This document shows positions 32,949 through 42,800 of a DNA stretch of 64,000 bases, piece after piece; within the stretch, counting starts at the first letter, position 1, and each line of letters starts with the position of its first letter. The stretch is from positions 492,501-556,500 of the forward strand of contig JAGTTS010000001.1 of assembly GCA_018223375.1 (NCBI GenBank), written 5' to 3'. The translations under genes were made by a program, and so were the position numbers. The stretch comes from Clostridiaceae bacterium Marseille-Q3526. Lineage in GTDB: Bacteria; Bacillota; Clostridia; Lachnospirales; Lachnospiraceae. The notes under the pieces were generated by a model. The model was given only the letters and a program-made list of their open reading frames with translations, ran no database searches and had not been told where the DNA came from.

Positions 32949-34052
32949 ATGAAAAAGAGAATCTGCGACTATGGAATTTCCATTGGGGAGCATCCAAAGG
33001 GAAAGAGAAATAAAATCACAGACGTGCCGGGAGTCAAAGTCGGCCACAGGACGCTGGAGAGGGAGGGAATCCACACCGGCGTTACTGTGATTCTGCCGGT
33101 GGAGGACAATATTTTTCTGAATAAATGCACTGCGGCGGCTTATGTGCACAACGGATTCGGAAAAACCTGCGGCCTTCCCCAGATCGAGGAGCTGGGAACC
33201 CTGGAGACGCCCATTGCCCTGACCAATACTTTGAACGTGGGGCTTGTGGCAGACGCCCTGGTGGAATATACCTTAAAGCGGTGCGAGGCGGACGGCGCTG
33301 AGGCTTCCTCTGTGAATCCTGTGGTGGGAGAGTGCAACGACAGCCGCATTAACAGGATTTCTCTCCGGGCAGTGAAGAAGGAAGACGTATTTTCCGCAAT
33401 CGATCAGGCGGGAGAAGAGTTTGAGGAGGGCTGTGTGGGAGCTGGGGCAGGAACGCTCTGCTACGGCTTCAAGGGCGGAATCGGTTCCGCTTCCCGCGTG
33501 GTGGCTGTCGGAGAAAAAGAGTATACCATCGGAGTTCTGGTACAGTCCAATTTTGGGGCAACCCGTTTCCTGACCATAGACGGCAGGCCTGTGGGGAGAG
33601 AGATTCTGGCGGCTGCAGACGGAAGAGAAGATCCGGCACGCCCCTTCCCGTCCGAGCAGGCCAGGACGGCGGTGAAAAATTCCATGTTCCGCGGTACGGA
33701 GGAAGACCGCGGTTCCATTATGATGATCTGCGCCACGGATCTGCCTCTGTCTGAGAGACAGCTGCGCCGTCTGATCCGCAGAATGTGCAACGGACTTGCC
33801 AGAACAGGCTCCTACACGGGCCACGGAAGCGGGGAAGTGATGATAGGCTTTACCACTGCAGGCCGGGTTCCGGATGGGAAGGAGCCGGCTGTTCTGGAGC
33901 ATAGGTGTTTAAATGAGAATCTTATGGACGGGCCTTTCCAGGCAGTGGCAGAGGCCACAGAGGAGGCAGTATTAAACTCCATGACAGCCGCCGTTACGAC
34001 AAAGGGCCTGGATGGAACCGTGTATTACAGCCTGGCAGAGTTTCTGCAGTAG
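32949..34052 (+). CDS. P1/DmpA-family (S58) aminopeptidase
   Basis: 367 residues, ribosome site aaagggagg. The family start (ITDVPGVKVGHRTLEREGIHTGVTVILP) and TNTLNVGLVADALVEY are present. The self-cleavage site is predicted between Gly255 and Ser256 in EEDRGSIMMICATDLPL; Ser256 becomes the N-terminal nucleophile of a beta subunit of about 112 residues. DmpA relatives remove N-terminal residues, including D-amino acids, from small peptides. It stands at the head of a peptide uptake and degradation region. Cytosolic. Confidence 0.88.
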   Translation: MKKRICDYGISIGEHPKGKRNKITDVPGVKVGHRTLEREGIHTGVTVILPVEDNIFLNKCTAAAYVHNGFGKTCGLPQIEELGTLETPIALTNTLNVGLVADALVEYTLKRCEADGAEASSVNPVVGECNDSRINRISLRAVKKEDVFSAIDQAGEEFEEGCVGAGAGTLCYGFKGGIGSASRVVAVGEKEYTIGVLVQSNFGATRFLTIDGRPVGREILAAADGREDPARPFPSEQARTAVKNSMFRGTEEDRGSIMMICATDLPLSERQLRRLIRRMCNGLARTGSYTGHGSGEVMIGFTTAGRVPDGKEPAVLEHRCLNENLMDGPFQAVAEATEEAVLNSMTAAVTTKGLDGTVYYSLAEFLQ

Positions 34053-34116
34053 TATTTCAGAAGAAGTATTTGACAGAAGGCAGAACAGAAAAACATAAAA
34101 CAGAATAGAAAAAACA

Positions 34117-34146
34117 GAAAAGAGAGGACGCGCGTCCTCTCTTTTC
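34117..34146. terminator. Bidirectional terminator between convergent genes
   Basis: The palindrome AGAGAGGACG-CGCGTCCTCTCT flanked by A and T runs on both sides; it serves both converging genes. Confidence 0.85.
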
Positions 34147-34161
34147 CTTTTCGCATATTTG

Positions 34162-34890
34162 TTATTTTCCAGTGTCCTGTCTGTCTCCAGCTGCCTGGAT
34201 GAAGGCCTGAAACAGAGGCAGCATCGCGTCGTCAGAGGCCAGCATGGCTTCCGGATGCCACTGCAGTCCGATGCCGAATGGATAATCCCGCACCTCCACG
34301 GCTTCCACTACGCCGTCATCGGAGTGAGCCGCCACTTTGAGTGAGCCTGGAACACGTTTTAAGGCCTGGTGGTGATAGCTGTTGGTCCAGATTCGATCTC
34401 CAAACAGACTGTGAAGGCGGGTGCCTTCCTGAATGGTGACAGGATGGCTCACATCGCCCCGATCCGTTTCCTGCATATGCTTGGAAACGGTAGGAGAAAA
34501 TTCTGTCAAATCCTGGTAGAGAGTGCCTCCGCAGGCCACGTTCAGCACCTGAATGCCGCGGCAGATGGCGATAAAAGGTTTTTTTGAATCGAGCACCAGC
34601 TTCATCAGGTTCAGCTGGTAGTCGTCTAAGAGCAGGCTGCTGGGGCCGGTCAGGCGGCTGGGCAGTTCGTTATCCCGGCAGGGAGAAATATCCTGCCCGC
34701 CGCTGAACAGGAACCCGTCGCACATATCCGCATAGCCTGCCAGCAGCTCCTCCTCCCTTGTAACCGGCAGAAGGATGGGAACGCCTCCGGCACGGATAAC
34801 GGCATTCTGGTAATTGATATTGACCGAGACCCTGGGAACTGCCTGGGCATCTAAAATAGTGATAATTCCGATAAGCGGCTTTTTCGTCAT
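34162..34890 (-). CDS. Gamma-glutamyl-gamma-aminobutyrate hydrolase family protein (peptidase C26, PuuD-like)
   Basis: 242 residues from ATG 34890 (minus), eight bases after GGGGG; a longer frame upstream lacks a ribosome site. It is a class I glutamine-amidotransferase-like hydrolase with the nucleophile in FIAICRGIQVLNVACGGTLY and the His/Glu pair in GLQWHPEAM. It hydrolyses gamma-glutamyl bonds. Its neighbours suggest a role in gamma-glutamyl peptide or wall-peptide breakdown. Confidence 0.87.
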   Translation of the reverse strand: MTKKPLIGIITILDAQAVPRVSVNINYQNAVIRAGGVPILLPVTREEELLAGYADMCDGFLFSGGQDISPCRDNELPSRLTGPSSLLLDDYQLNLMKLVLDSKKPFIAICRGIQVLNVACGGTLYQDLTEFSPTVSKHMQETDRGDVSHPVTIQEGTRLHSLFGDRIWTNSYHHQALKRVPGSLKVAAHSDDGVVEAVEVRDYPFGIGLQWHPEAMLASDDAMLPLFQAFIQAAGDRQDTGK

Positions 34891-35010
34891 AGGTAAAACC
34901 CCCTTAAAAGATAGATATAGTATATAAGATATTCTAATTATAGCACTAAATGAAGAATCGTCATAGAAAAAAAGAAAATGAACCGGGAATAAAAATAAAT
35001 TAAAAAAATA

Positions 35011-35039
35011 TTGCAATGAATAGTCAAATGTGCAATAAT
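35011..35039 (+). promoter_or_regulatory. Promoter of the first peptide-binding protein gene
   Basis: TTGCAA, a 17-base spacer and AATAAT in an A/T-rich stretch. A small hairpin GCGCATT/ATGCGC (35087-35102) lies in the leader. Confidence 0.5.
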
Positions 35040-35146
35040 ATACGAAACCATTTTGAATCAGCAGGTTAAAGCGTCATATTGACAGCGCATTAAAATGCGC
35101 GAAAAATTCAGTGAGGCGCAGTCGTCAGGAAGGGGAGGAAGGAACG

Positions 35147-36912
35147 ATGAGAAAGAAATCAAGGATTTGCAGGACAAAGCTTTGGCTGGCAGCGCGGCGG
35201 GAAGCATGGCTCTTTTTATGACAGCCTGCGGTTCGTCGGAGACAGGAAACGGGAACGCTTCCCAGACGCAGGAATCCGGAACAGGAGCGGGAAACGGGAA
35301 GGAAGGAACGACAGCTCAGACAGGAACGGAACAGGCGGCAGCTGAAACGGCTCTTCCCGTATCGAAGACAGAGCCGTCGGTGCCGGAGGGCGCTTCCGTA
35401 TCACAGAAAACGGACGTGACGGCAGCTATGTCGGTGGATTTTATGACGATGGATCCCATGGATACCAGCGACACCCTGTCAGGCGGCGTACAGCGCCTGA
35501 TCATGGACGGACTGTTCGGCTTTGACGACGAGATGAAGATTATTCCTCTGCTGGCAGAGTCCTACGAGGCCAACGAGGACGCCACAGAGTATGTGATTCA
35601 TTTGAGACAGGGCATCTCCTTTTCCGACGGCACGCCCCTGAACGCAGAGGCGGCCAAGGCTAATTTTGACCGTTGGGGGGATAAGGAACTGGGGCTGAAG
35701 CGGACGACGCTTCTCTGCAATGTGCTGAAATCCACAGAGGCTGTGGACGAATATACGGTAAAGGTCACTCTGACAGAGCCTTTCGGCGCCTTTGTGGCTA
35801 CGTTAGCTCATCCGGCCTGCGTGCTGATGAGCCCTCAGGTGATTGAGCAGGGCAAGGAAGCCTGCGCCGAGAGACCGGTGGGGACGGGACAGTATCTGTT
35901 TAAAGAATGGATTGCAGGAGATCACACCACAGTCACCTTAAATAAGGACTGGTGGGGATACGATCCGGAGATCTGCGGCGGCAAGGCGCTGGCGGAGCCG
36001 GACGCAGGCTTTCAGAGCATTACCTTCCGCCCGGTAGGCGAGAACGCCTCCCGCGTGGCTATGCTTCAGTCGGGAGAGGCAGATTTTATCTGGCCGGTTC
36101 CCACAGAGAGCATGGAAACCCTGGCTGCAGACGAAAACGTGTACGTGGGAGCAGACGAGGGAATTGTAGTCAGATATATGTTTATGAATACGCAGAAAGC
36201 GCCGTTTAACGATGTGAGAGTCCGCCAGGCCATGAATTACGCCATTGACAAGGACGCTTACATCGCCGTGGTGAAGAACGGCCTGGCCTCTAAGGCCACT
36301 TCTATTCTGGGGCCTGCAACTCAGCACTACAAGAGAAACGAGCCTTACGCCTACGATTTAGAGAAGGCCAGGAAGCTTCTGACAGACGCCGGCTATCCGG
36401 ACGGCTTTGAGACCTCTCTGATCTGCACTACGACCACCAGCGATTTAAAGCAGTGCGAATTTATCCAGCAGCAGCTGGCTCAGGCAGGCATTACGGTCAA
36501 CATTAATTCCATGGAGAAGGCCATTGTCAGCGAGAAGGTGGAGAGCGCCGAGGGACCTGGATCAGAGGTCGAGGTGGAGATGTACATGAGCGGCTGGTCC
36601 TCCTCCACAGGAGACGCCGACTGGGGTATCCGCCCGGTTCTTGCAAAAGAATCCGAGCCTCCGAAGAGCTACAATATCAGCTATTTCGAGAACGACGAGA
36701 TGGACGGCTGTCTGAAGGCGGCCCTGGAGACGGCGGATGAGGAGAAGCGGGCAGAGCTTTATGCCAAGGCCCAGGATATTATCTGGGAGGAGTGTCCAGT
36801 GGTATTTTTTGCCAATGATTATAACACATGGGCTTCTGCAGCAGATGTTGCCAATGTAAAGATTTATCCAGATGGAGGACTCAATATCAGAAATGCCAGA
36901 ATGAATCCGTAG
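35147..36912 (+). pseudogene. Peptide ABC transporter substrate-binding lipoprotein 1, signal peptide out of frame
   Basis: Most of the gene encodes an intact SBP_bac_5 protein with the lipobox LFMTAC and high similarity to the protein at 37109 (shared ETVIHLRQG-type start, GTGQYLFKEWIAGDH, LNKDWWGYD). The only good start, ATG 35147 after aggggaggaagg, begins MRKKSRICRTK and runs into a stop. The lipoprotein signal (ALAGSAAGSMALFMTAC) is in another frame, and the mature part continues in that frame. A frame change of one base somewhere in 35150-35190 would restore a normal signal peptide. An in-frame ATG at 35095 has no ribosome site and gives no signal n-region. Natural frameshift, phase variation or assembly error are all possible. 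Confidence 0.7.
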
Positions 36913-37005
36913 AAAGATGGAAAAATGTCTAAATTTTAACATATTAACAGTGATATTCAATATTTATAAGATAAAAAGAAAATAGAGATTTTATAACATG
37001 AAATG

Positions 37006-37034
37006 TTGACATAACAGCAGGTTTATGGGATAAT
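37006..37034 (+). promoter_or_regulatory. Promoter of the second peptide-binding protein gene and dpp genes
   Basis: TTGACA (37006-37011), a 17-base spacer and GATAAT (37029-37034), followed 75 bases later by ribosome site aaagggagg and the ATG at 37109. Confidence 0.7.
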
Positions 37035-37108
37035 AAATCAAAAATTCAGAAATTTACAGTGAGAAAGTCCAGGAGGCAGACGCTGTGAAAAGAAAGGGAG
37101 GAAAAACT

Positions 37109-38830
37109 ATGAAGTTGAGAGCAAAAAGGCTGCTGGCTCTCGCTATGGCAGGAGTGATGGCCCTGTCCATGGCCGGCTGCGGCGGCTCCGGTGATTCCGG
37201 AAAAGAAACCACGGGACAGACAGGCGAAAGCAAGGCTCCGGCAGGAGAGGGGGCAGGCACTCAGGCAGAGATTCCTGTATCGGCTGCAGAGGTGACTGTG
37301 CCTGCTGGCGAATCTGTATCCCAGGAGACAGATGTTGTAGGAGCGATACTGGTAGACTTTACTACCATGGATCCTATGGATACCAGTGATACGTTATCCG
37401 GCGGCATTCAGAGGATGATGATGGACGGACTGTTCGGTTTTGACGACAATATGAAGATTATTCCGATGCTGGCTACCGATTACGAGGCTAACGAGGATGC
37501 GACTGAGTACGTGATTCATTTAAGACAGGGCGTATCCTTCACAGACGGTACGCCGTTTAACGCAGAGGCAGCCAAGGCCAACCTGGACCGCTGGGCTGAC
37601 AAGGAGCTGGGACTTAAGAGAACCACTCTTCTGTGCAATGTGATTGGCTCCACAGAGATCGTAGACGATTATACCGTGAAGGTTAAGCTTTCCCAGTCCT
37701 TCGGAGCGTTTATCTCCACTCTGGCACATCCGGCCTGCGTGCTGATGAGCCCGAAGGTAATCGCAGAGGGCAACGACGCCTGTGCAGAGCGTCCGGTAGG
37801 AACAGGACAGTACATATTTAAAGAGTGGATCGCAGGCGATCACGCGACAGTTACTCTGAACAAGGACTGGTGGGGCTACGACGCAGAAATCTGCGGCGGC
37901 ACAGCCTTAGCAGAGCCGGATGCAGGCTTTAAGAGCGTAACCTTCCGCCCGGTAGCAGAGAATGCCACACGAGTAGCGATGCTTCAGTCCGGAGACGCAG
38001 ACTTTATCTGGCCGGTTCCTACAGAGAGCATGCAGGCTTTGGCAGGAGACACAAACATTTATGTAGGAGCAGAAGAGGGCATGGTAGTGCGCTACCTGTT
38101 CATGAACAACCAGAAGGCTCCGTTTAACGATAAGAGAGTCCGCCAGGCAGTCAACTACGCCATCAACAAGGACGCTTACATCGCAGTTGTAAAGAACGGC
38201 CTTTCCTCAGCAGCCTCCTCCATTATCGGACCGGCTACCCAGCACTACAAAGGAAACGATCCGTATCCATATGATCCGGAGAAGGCAAAGGAGCTGTTAG
38301 CAGAGGCGGGATATCCGGACGGATTTGAGTGTACCTTAATCTGCGCCAGCACTACAGGAAACTTAAAGCAGGGCGAATTCCTTCAGCAGCAGCTGGCTCA
38401 GGTGGGAATTACCATGAATATCAATGCTCTGGAGAGTGCGGTTGTAAATGACAAGGTAGAAAATGTGGATAAGCCAGGTGCTGAGGCAGAGGTTGAGATG
38501 TATGTAATTGGCTGGTCCTCCTCTACAGGAGATGCTGACTGGGGTATCCGCCCATTAGTTGCTGTTGAGTCTGAGCCGCCGATGAGCTATAACATCTGTT
38601 ATTATGAGAACGAAGAGGTAGATAAACTTCTTTACGATGCTCTCAGCACAGCTGATGAGACAAAGAGAGCAGAATTTTATGCTCAGGCGCAGGATATCCT
38701 TTGGGAGGACTGCCCGATGGTATGCCTGGTAAATGATTACAATACATGGGCAACTACAAACAAGATTGCCAATGTAAAGGTATATCCGGATAACTGCCTG
38801 AACATCAGAAACGCAAGAATGGCAAAATAG
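37109..38830 (+). CDS. Peptide ABC transporter substrate-binding lipoprotein 2 (SBP_bac_5)
   Basis: 573 residues from ATG 37109; GTG 37085 in frame lies before the ribosome site. The lipoprotein signal RLLALAMAGVMALSMAGC gives a lipid-anchored Cys near residue 26, followed by a Gly/Ser/Glu-rich linker. The mature part has the family pattern YEANEDATEYVIHLRQGVSF and RQAVNYAINKDAYI. It captures di- or oligopeptides outside the cell for the DppBCDF system encoded downstream. It is nearly a duplicate of the preceding gene. A strong hairpin after it probably raises its message level over the permease genes. Confidence 0.92.
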   Translation: MKLRAKRLLALAMAGVMALSMAGCGGSGDSGKETTGQTGESKAPAGEGAGTQAEIPVSAAEVTVPAGESVSQETDVVGAILVDFTTMDPMDTSDTLSGGIQRMMMDGLFGFDDNMKIIPMLATDYEANEDATEYVIHLRQGVSFTDGTPFNAEAAKANLDRWADKELGLKRTTLLCNVIGSTEIVDDYTVKVKLSQSFGAFISTLAHPACVLMSPKVIAEGNDACAERPVGTGQYIFKEWIAGDHATVTLNKDWWGYDAEICGGTALAEPDAGFKSVTFRPVAENATRVAMLQSGDADFIWPVPTESMQALAGDTNIYVGAEEGMVVRYLFMNNQKAPFNDKRVRQAVNYAINKDAYIAVVKNGLSSAASSIIGPATQHYKGNDPYPYDPEKAKELLAEAGYPDGFECTLICASTTGNLKQGEFLQQQLAQVGITMNINALESAVVNDKVENVDKPGAEAEVEMYVIGWSSSTGDADWGIRPLVAVESEPPMSYNICYYENEEVDKLLYDALSTADETKRAEFYAQAQDILWEDCPMVCLVNDYNTWATTNKIANVKVYPDNCLNIRNARMAK

Positions 38831-38859
38831 GATCTGAGTAAAATAAAAGGCTTTGCCTG

Positions 38860-38910
38860 AAAATGGTTTGGCGTCCTCAGAGCAGTAAGAGGATCGCCAA
38901 ACCATTTTTG
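38860..38910 (+). terminator. Intercistronic hairpin between binding protein and permease genes
   Basis: AAAATGGTTTGGCG (38860-38873) pairs exactly with CGCCAAACCATTTT (38895-38908), with TCCTC/GAGGA inside and T's after. It probably stops most transcripts so that the binding protein exceeds the transporter. Confidence 0.85.
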
Positions 38911-38939
38911 AGACTAAGGAGAGAGGGGAGAGTGAGCGG

Positions 38940-39860
38940 ATGCTCAAATACATCATTAAGCGCATCATCGGTGTGATCCCGACACTGATTATTGTTACAA
39001 CCTTTGTTTTCTTTTTTGTCCGCCTGATACCAGGCGATCCGGCCCGTCTGGTGGCCGGTCCCCAGGCTACGCTGGAGGATGTAGAAGTAGTGAGAGAGGA
39101 GCTGGGATTAAATAAGCCCATCGTGACTCAGTACGTGGACTATGTGACTGGATTGTTCCACGGCGATCTGGGAATGTCTCTGCGTACGAAACGTCCGGTA
39201 GCTACAGAGGTGAGCCTCCGCTATATGAACACAGTTAAGCTGACTCTGGGCAGTCTGGCCTGGAGCGTGGTGGTGGGCGTGCTGCTTGGAGTCTGGTCAG
39301 GAAAACACCGATCCAAGTGGCAGGACTACACCGGCATGACGATGGCCATATCGGGAATTTCCATGCCGTCCTTCTGGATCGGCTTCCTTCTCATTATGGT
39401 CTTCTCCGTTAATTTAAAATGGCTTCCTACGACAGGAGCTGATTCCTGGAAAAGCTTTATCCTCCCGTCCATTGCTCTGGGAACCAGTATTGCCGCGATT
39501 ATTGCCCGCTTTACACGTTCCTCTATTATCGAGGTAATGAAAGAGGACTATATCAGAACAGCCAGAGCCAAGGGCTTAAAGGAGAGAACCGTTATCTGGA
39601 AGCACGCATTTAGGAACGCCATGATTTCCGTTGTGACTGTCGTGGGACTTCAGTTCGGCTTCCTGTTAGGCGGATCCGTTGTAACAGAATCTGTATTTGC
39701 GTTCCCGGGACTTGGCTCCCTTCTCGTAGAATCTGTAAACTACAGAGATTACAATGCCATCCAATCCCTGATCCTGATTTTCTCCCTGCACTTTGTAGTG
39801 ATCAATCTGGTGGTGGACATCCTCTATGCTCTGCTGAATCCGGAAATCAAGCTGAATTAA
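38940..39860 (+). CDS. dppB: Dipeptide/oligopeptide ABC transporter permease (DppB type)
   Basis: 306 residues with six membrane helices. It begins MLKYIIKRIIGVIPTLIIVT with the typical RLIPGDPA after it, and carries the EAA coupling loop (EDYIRTARAKGLKERTVIWK). It is the first permease subunit of the peptide importer, with ribosome site gagagggg. It is followed 18 bases later by dppC. Confidence 0.93.
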   Translation: MLKYIIKRIIGVIPTLIIVTTFVFFFVRLIPGDPARLVAGPQATLEDVEVVREELGLNKPIVTQYVDYVTGLFHGDLGMSLRTKRPVATEVSLRYMNTVKLTLGSLAWSVVVGVLLGVWSGKHRSKWQDYTGMTMAISGISMPSFWIGFLLIMVFSVNLKWLPTTGADSWKSFILPSIALGTSIAAIIARFTRSSIIEVMKEDYIRTARAKGLKERTVIWKHAFRNAMISVVTVVGLQFGFLLGGSVVTESVFAFPGLGSLLVESVNYRDYNAIQSLILIFSLHFVVINLVVDILYALLNPEIKLN

Positions 39861-39878
39861 TGGGAAAGGGGAACAGTT

Positions 39879-40757
39879 ATGGCGAAGGAAAAAGTATTAA
39901 ATGAGAAAATGGACATCAATACGCCATTTAAAGATTTTGTTAGAAAATTCAAAAAACAGAAGACGGCAATCGCAGCAATGTTCTTTATTATTGCGCTGGC
40001 AGTGCTGGCAGTGGTAAGCTACCAGATTGCACCTTATGGAATCAATGAATATGATTATACGGCGATTATGCAGGGGCCCAGTGCAGCTCACTGGTTTGGA
40101 ACGGATGAATTTGGACGTGATCTCTTCTCAAGAATCATCTGCGGAACCAGGATTTCCCTGAGTGTGGGACTGTTTTCAGTCAGCATCGCCGCAGTCTGCG
40201 GAACCATTCTGGGACTCTTAGGCGGATACTACGGCGGACTTTTGGACTCCATCATCATGAGAATCTGTGACACGCTGTTTGCGTTCCCAGGCATTATCCT
40301 GGCAATCGCCATCATCGCTATCCTGGGAAGCGGCATGACAAACGTAGTCATCGCGGTAGCAGTGTTCAGCACTCCGACCTTTGCAAGGCTTGTGCGAAGC
40401 ACTACCTTAGCTACTAAAGGGAATGTGTTTGTGCAGGCGGCGAAGAATCTGGGCGCCAGCGATGCCAGAATCCTGTTCCGCCATATTCTGCCAAGCGCAA
40501 TTCCGAACATTATCGTACAGTACACCATGTCCATCGGAACCTCCATTCTGACGGCATCCAGCTTGAGCTTCTTAGGTATGGGCGCGCAGCCGCCAACACC
40601 GGAGTGGGGCCTTCTTCTCAGCAACGGAAGAACCTACATGGCTACCAGCTGGCATATTACTCTGTTCCCAGGCCTTGCGATTTTCCTGACGGTTCTGTGC
40701 TTTAACCTTTTAGGAGACGGCCTCAGGGACGCGCTGGATCCGAAGCTGACAGATTAA
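39879..40757 (+). CDS. dppC: Dipeptide/oligopeptide ABC transporter permease (DppC type)
   Basis: 292 residues with an N-terminal cytosolic segment, then FGTDEFGRDLFSRIICGTRI, the signature of DppC/OppC proteins, and the EAA loop (QAAKNLGASDARILFRHILP). It pairs with DppB to form the channel. It is tightly linked to the two ATPase genes. Confidence 0.93.
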   Translation: MAKEKVLNEKMDINTPFKDFVRKFKKQKTAIAAMFFIIALAVLAVVSYQIAPYGINEYDYTAIMQGPSAAHWFGTDEFGRDLFSRIICGTRISLSVGLFSVSIAAVCGTILGLLGGYYGGLLDSIIMRICDTLFAFPGIILAIAIIAILGSGMTNVVIAVAVFSTPTFARLVRSTTLATKGNVFVQAAKNLGASDARILFRHILPSAIPNIIVQYTMSIGTSILTASSLSFLGMGAQPPTPEWGLLLSNGRTYMATSWHITLFPGLAIFLTVLCFNLLGDGLRDALDPKLTD

Positions 40758-40785
40758 CCAGGCAGAGGACAAAAGGAGGAATCAA

Positions 40786-41763
40786 ATGGATACAAGGAAA
40801 AACATTCTTGAGATAAAAAATATGCACACCTACTTCTTCACCGACAATGGGGTGGTGAAGTCGGTGGACGGAGTGGATATCGAGCTGAAGGAGGGCTCCA
40901 CCCTTGGAATCGTAGGAGAGTCCGGAAGCGGAAAGAGCGTAACCGCCCTGTCTGTCATGGGACTTTTAATGGGAACCACAGGCAAGGTGGTAGAGGGCCA
41001 GATCCTCTTAGACGGCCGCGATATTACGAATTTAAGCGCCGAGGAGCGCAGAAAAATCAGGGGAAATCAGATCTCCATGATTTTCCAGGAGCCTATGACC
41101 AGCCTGAATCCTGTTATGAAAATCGGAGATCAGCTGGTGGAGGCCATTAAGATGCACCAGAACAAGACGAAGGAAGAGGCTCAGTCCATGGCTGTGGAGA
41201 TGCTGAAAAAGACAGGACTTCCACGGGTGGAGCGGATCGTAAACGAGTATCCCTTCCAGCTGTCCGGCGGACAGAGACAGCGCGTCATGATCGCCATGGC
41301 TCTTGTCTGCAATCCGAAGATCCTCATTGCCGACGAGCCCACCACAGCTCTCGACGTGACGATTCAGGCTCAGATCATCGACCTGATGAACCACCTGAAA
41401 AAGGAAATCGGAACCTCCATCATGTTCATTACCCATGATCTGGGAGTCGTAGCGGAGACCTGCGACGAGGTAGTGGTTATGTACTGCGGCCGCGTGGTGG
41501 AGAAGGGAAATGTGTACGATATTTTTGGAAAAACGGCCCATCCCTACACCCAGGGCCTGTTAAAGTCCATCCCGAAGCTGGGCGAGCATGTGGAGGAGTT
41601 AGACTCCATCCCAGGAAACGTGCCGAACCCTAAATATATGCCAAAGGGCTGTAAGTTCGCCCCCAGGTGCGCTTACGCCACAGAGCGGTGCAAAGAGGAA
41701 GAGCCGGGATTCTTCGATCTCGGAAACGGACACCAGAGCAGATGCTGGCTCTGCGATAAATAA
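40786..41763 (+). CDS. dppD: Peptide ABC transporter ATP-binding protein (DppD type)
   Basis: 325 residues. Walker A GESGSGKS, signature LSGGQRQR, Walker B ILIADEPTTALDV, and the C-terminal oligo_HPY extension with its Cys-rich motif (CKFAPRCAYATERC) that can hold an iron-sulfur cluster in some relatives. It is one of the two ATPases of the importer, 12 bases before dppF. Ribosome site caaaaggagg. Confidence 0.93.
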   Translation: MDTRKNILEIKNMHTYFFTDNGVVKSVDGVDIELKEGSTLGIVGESGSGKSVTALSVMGLLMGTTGKVVEGQILLDGRDITNLSAEERRKIRGNQISMIFQEPMTSLNPVMKIGDQLVEAIKMHQNKTKEEAQSMAVEMLKKTGLPRVERIVNEYPFQLSGGQRQRVMIAMALVCNPKILIADEPTTALDVTIQAQIIDLMNHLKKEIGTSIMFITHDLGVVAETCDEVVVMYCGRVVEKGNVYDIFGKTAHPYTQGLLKSIPKLGEHVEELDSIPGNVPNPKYMPKGCKFAPRCAYATERCKEEEPGFFDLGNGHQSRCWLCDK

Positions 41764-41775
41764 GGGGGGACGGTT

Positions 41776-42765
41776 ATGGCAGAAGATTTATTAAAGGTAG
41801 AAGGTCTGAAACAGTATTATCCTGTGTCAGACGGCTTATTTGGAACCAAGGCCTTTGTAAAGGCCGTGGACGGCGTAGATTTTGAGGTGAAAAAGGGCGA
41901 AGTATTCGGCATTGTAGGAGAGTCAGGCTGCGGAAAGTCTACGCTCGGCAAGGCTATCTGCAAGCTGATTGAGCCCACAGACGGAAAAATCATTCTGGAC
42001 GGTGAGGATATCAGAGGCTACAACAGCAAAAAGATGCGCAACGTCAGGAAAAAGGTGCAGATGGTATTCCAGGATCCTTACGCTTCCCTGAATCCCAGAA
42101 TGTCCATTCACGACATTCTGGCGGAGCCTCTGCAGATTCACGGCCTTGTGAAGGGAAAGCAGGAGATCGACGAGGCGGTTGTGCGCCTGCTGAGAGAGGT
42201 AGGCATGGACGATTACCATGCCAGACGTTATCCACATGAGTTTTCCGGCGGCCAGAGACAGAGAATCGGAATTGCCAGAGCGCTGGCAGTGCGCCCGCAG
42301 CTGATTATTGCCGACGAGCCGGTTTCCGCTCTCGACGTGTCGATTCAGTCCCAGGTATTAAACCTGATGAGCAAGCTGAAGAAGGAATACCACCTGACCT
42401 ACATTTTCATTGCCCACGATTTGAGCGTAGTCGAGCACATCAGCGACCGGATCGGCGTTATGTATCTGGGCAATTTCGTGGAGGAGGCAAATAAGGAAAA
42501 TCTGTACAAGAATCCTATGCATCCTTATACCCAGGCTTTGCTGTCAGCAGTCCCGATTCCAGATCCGACGGTGAAGAAGGAGAGAATCATTCTGGAGGGC
42601 AGCATTCCTTCCGCCATCAATCCACCGTCCGGCTGCAAGTTCCACACCAGGTGTCCCAAGTGCATGGAAATCTGTAAGAAGGAAGCGCCGAAGAAATACC
42701 AGGTGGGAGAGGATCACTTTGTATACTGCCACCTGTACGATAAGGAAAATCCCAACGTCAAATAG
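41776..42765 (+). CDS. dppF: Peptide ABC transporter ATP-binding protein (DppF/OppF type)
   Basis: 329 residues. Walker A GESGCGKS, signature FSGGQRQR, Walker B LIIADEPVSALDV and the oligo_HPY tail CKFHTRCPKCMEIC. It is the second ATPase of the peptide importer and is co-transcribed with dppBCD. The D-aminopeptidase gene follows 35 bases later. Confidence 0.93.
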   Translation: MAEDLLKVEGLKQYYPVSDGLFGTKAFVKAVDGVDFEVKKGEVFGIVGESGCGKSTLGKAICKLIEPTDGKIILDGEDIRGYNSKKMRNVRKKVQMVFQDPYASLNPRMSIHDILAEPLQIHGLVKGKQEIDEAVVRLLREVGMDDYHARRYPHEFSGGQRQRIGIARALAVRPQLIIADEPVSALDVSIQSQVLNLMSKLKKEYHLTYIFIAHDLSVVEHISDRIGVMYLGNFVEEANKENLYKNPMHPYTQALLSAVPIPDPTVKKERIILEGSIPSAINPPSGCKFHTRCPKCMEICKKEAPKKYQVGEDHFVYCHLYDKENPNVK

Positions 42766-42800
42766 CGCGTCAGAGGACATGAAAAAAGGAGATGAGCGTT

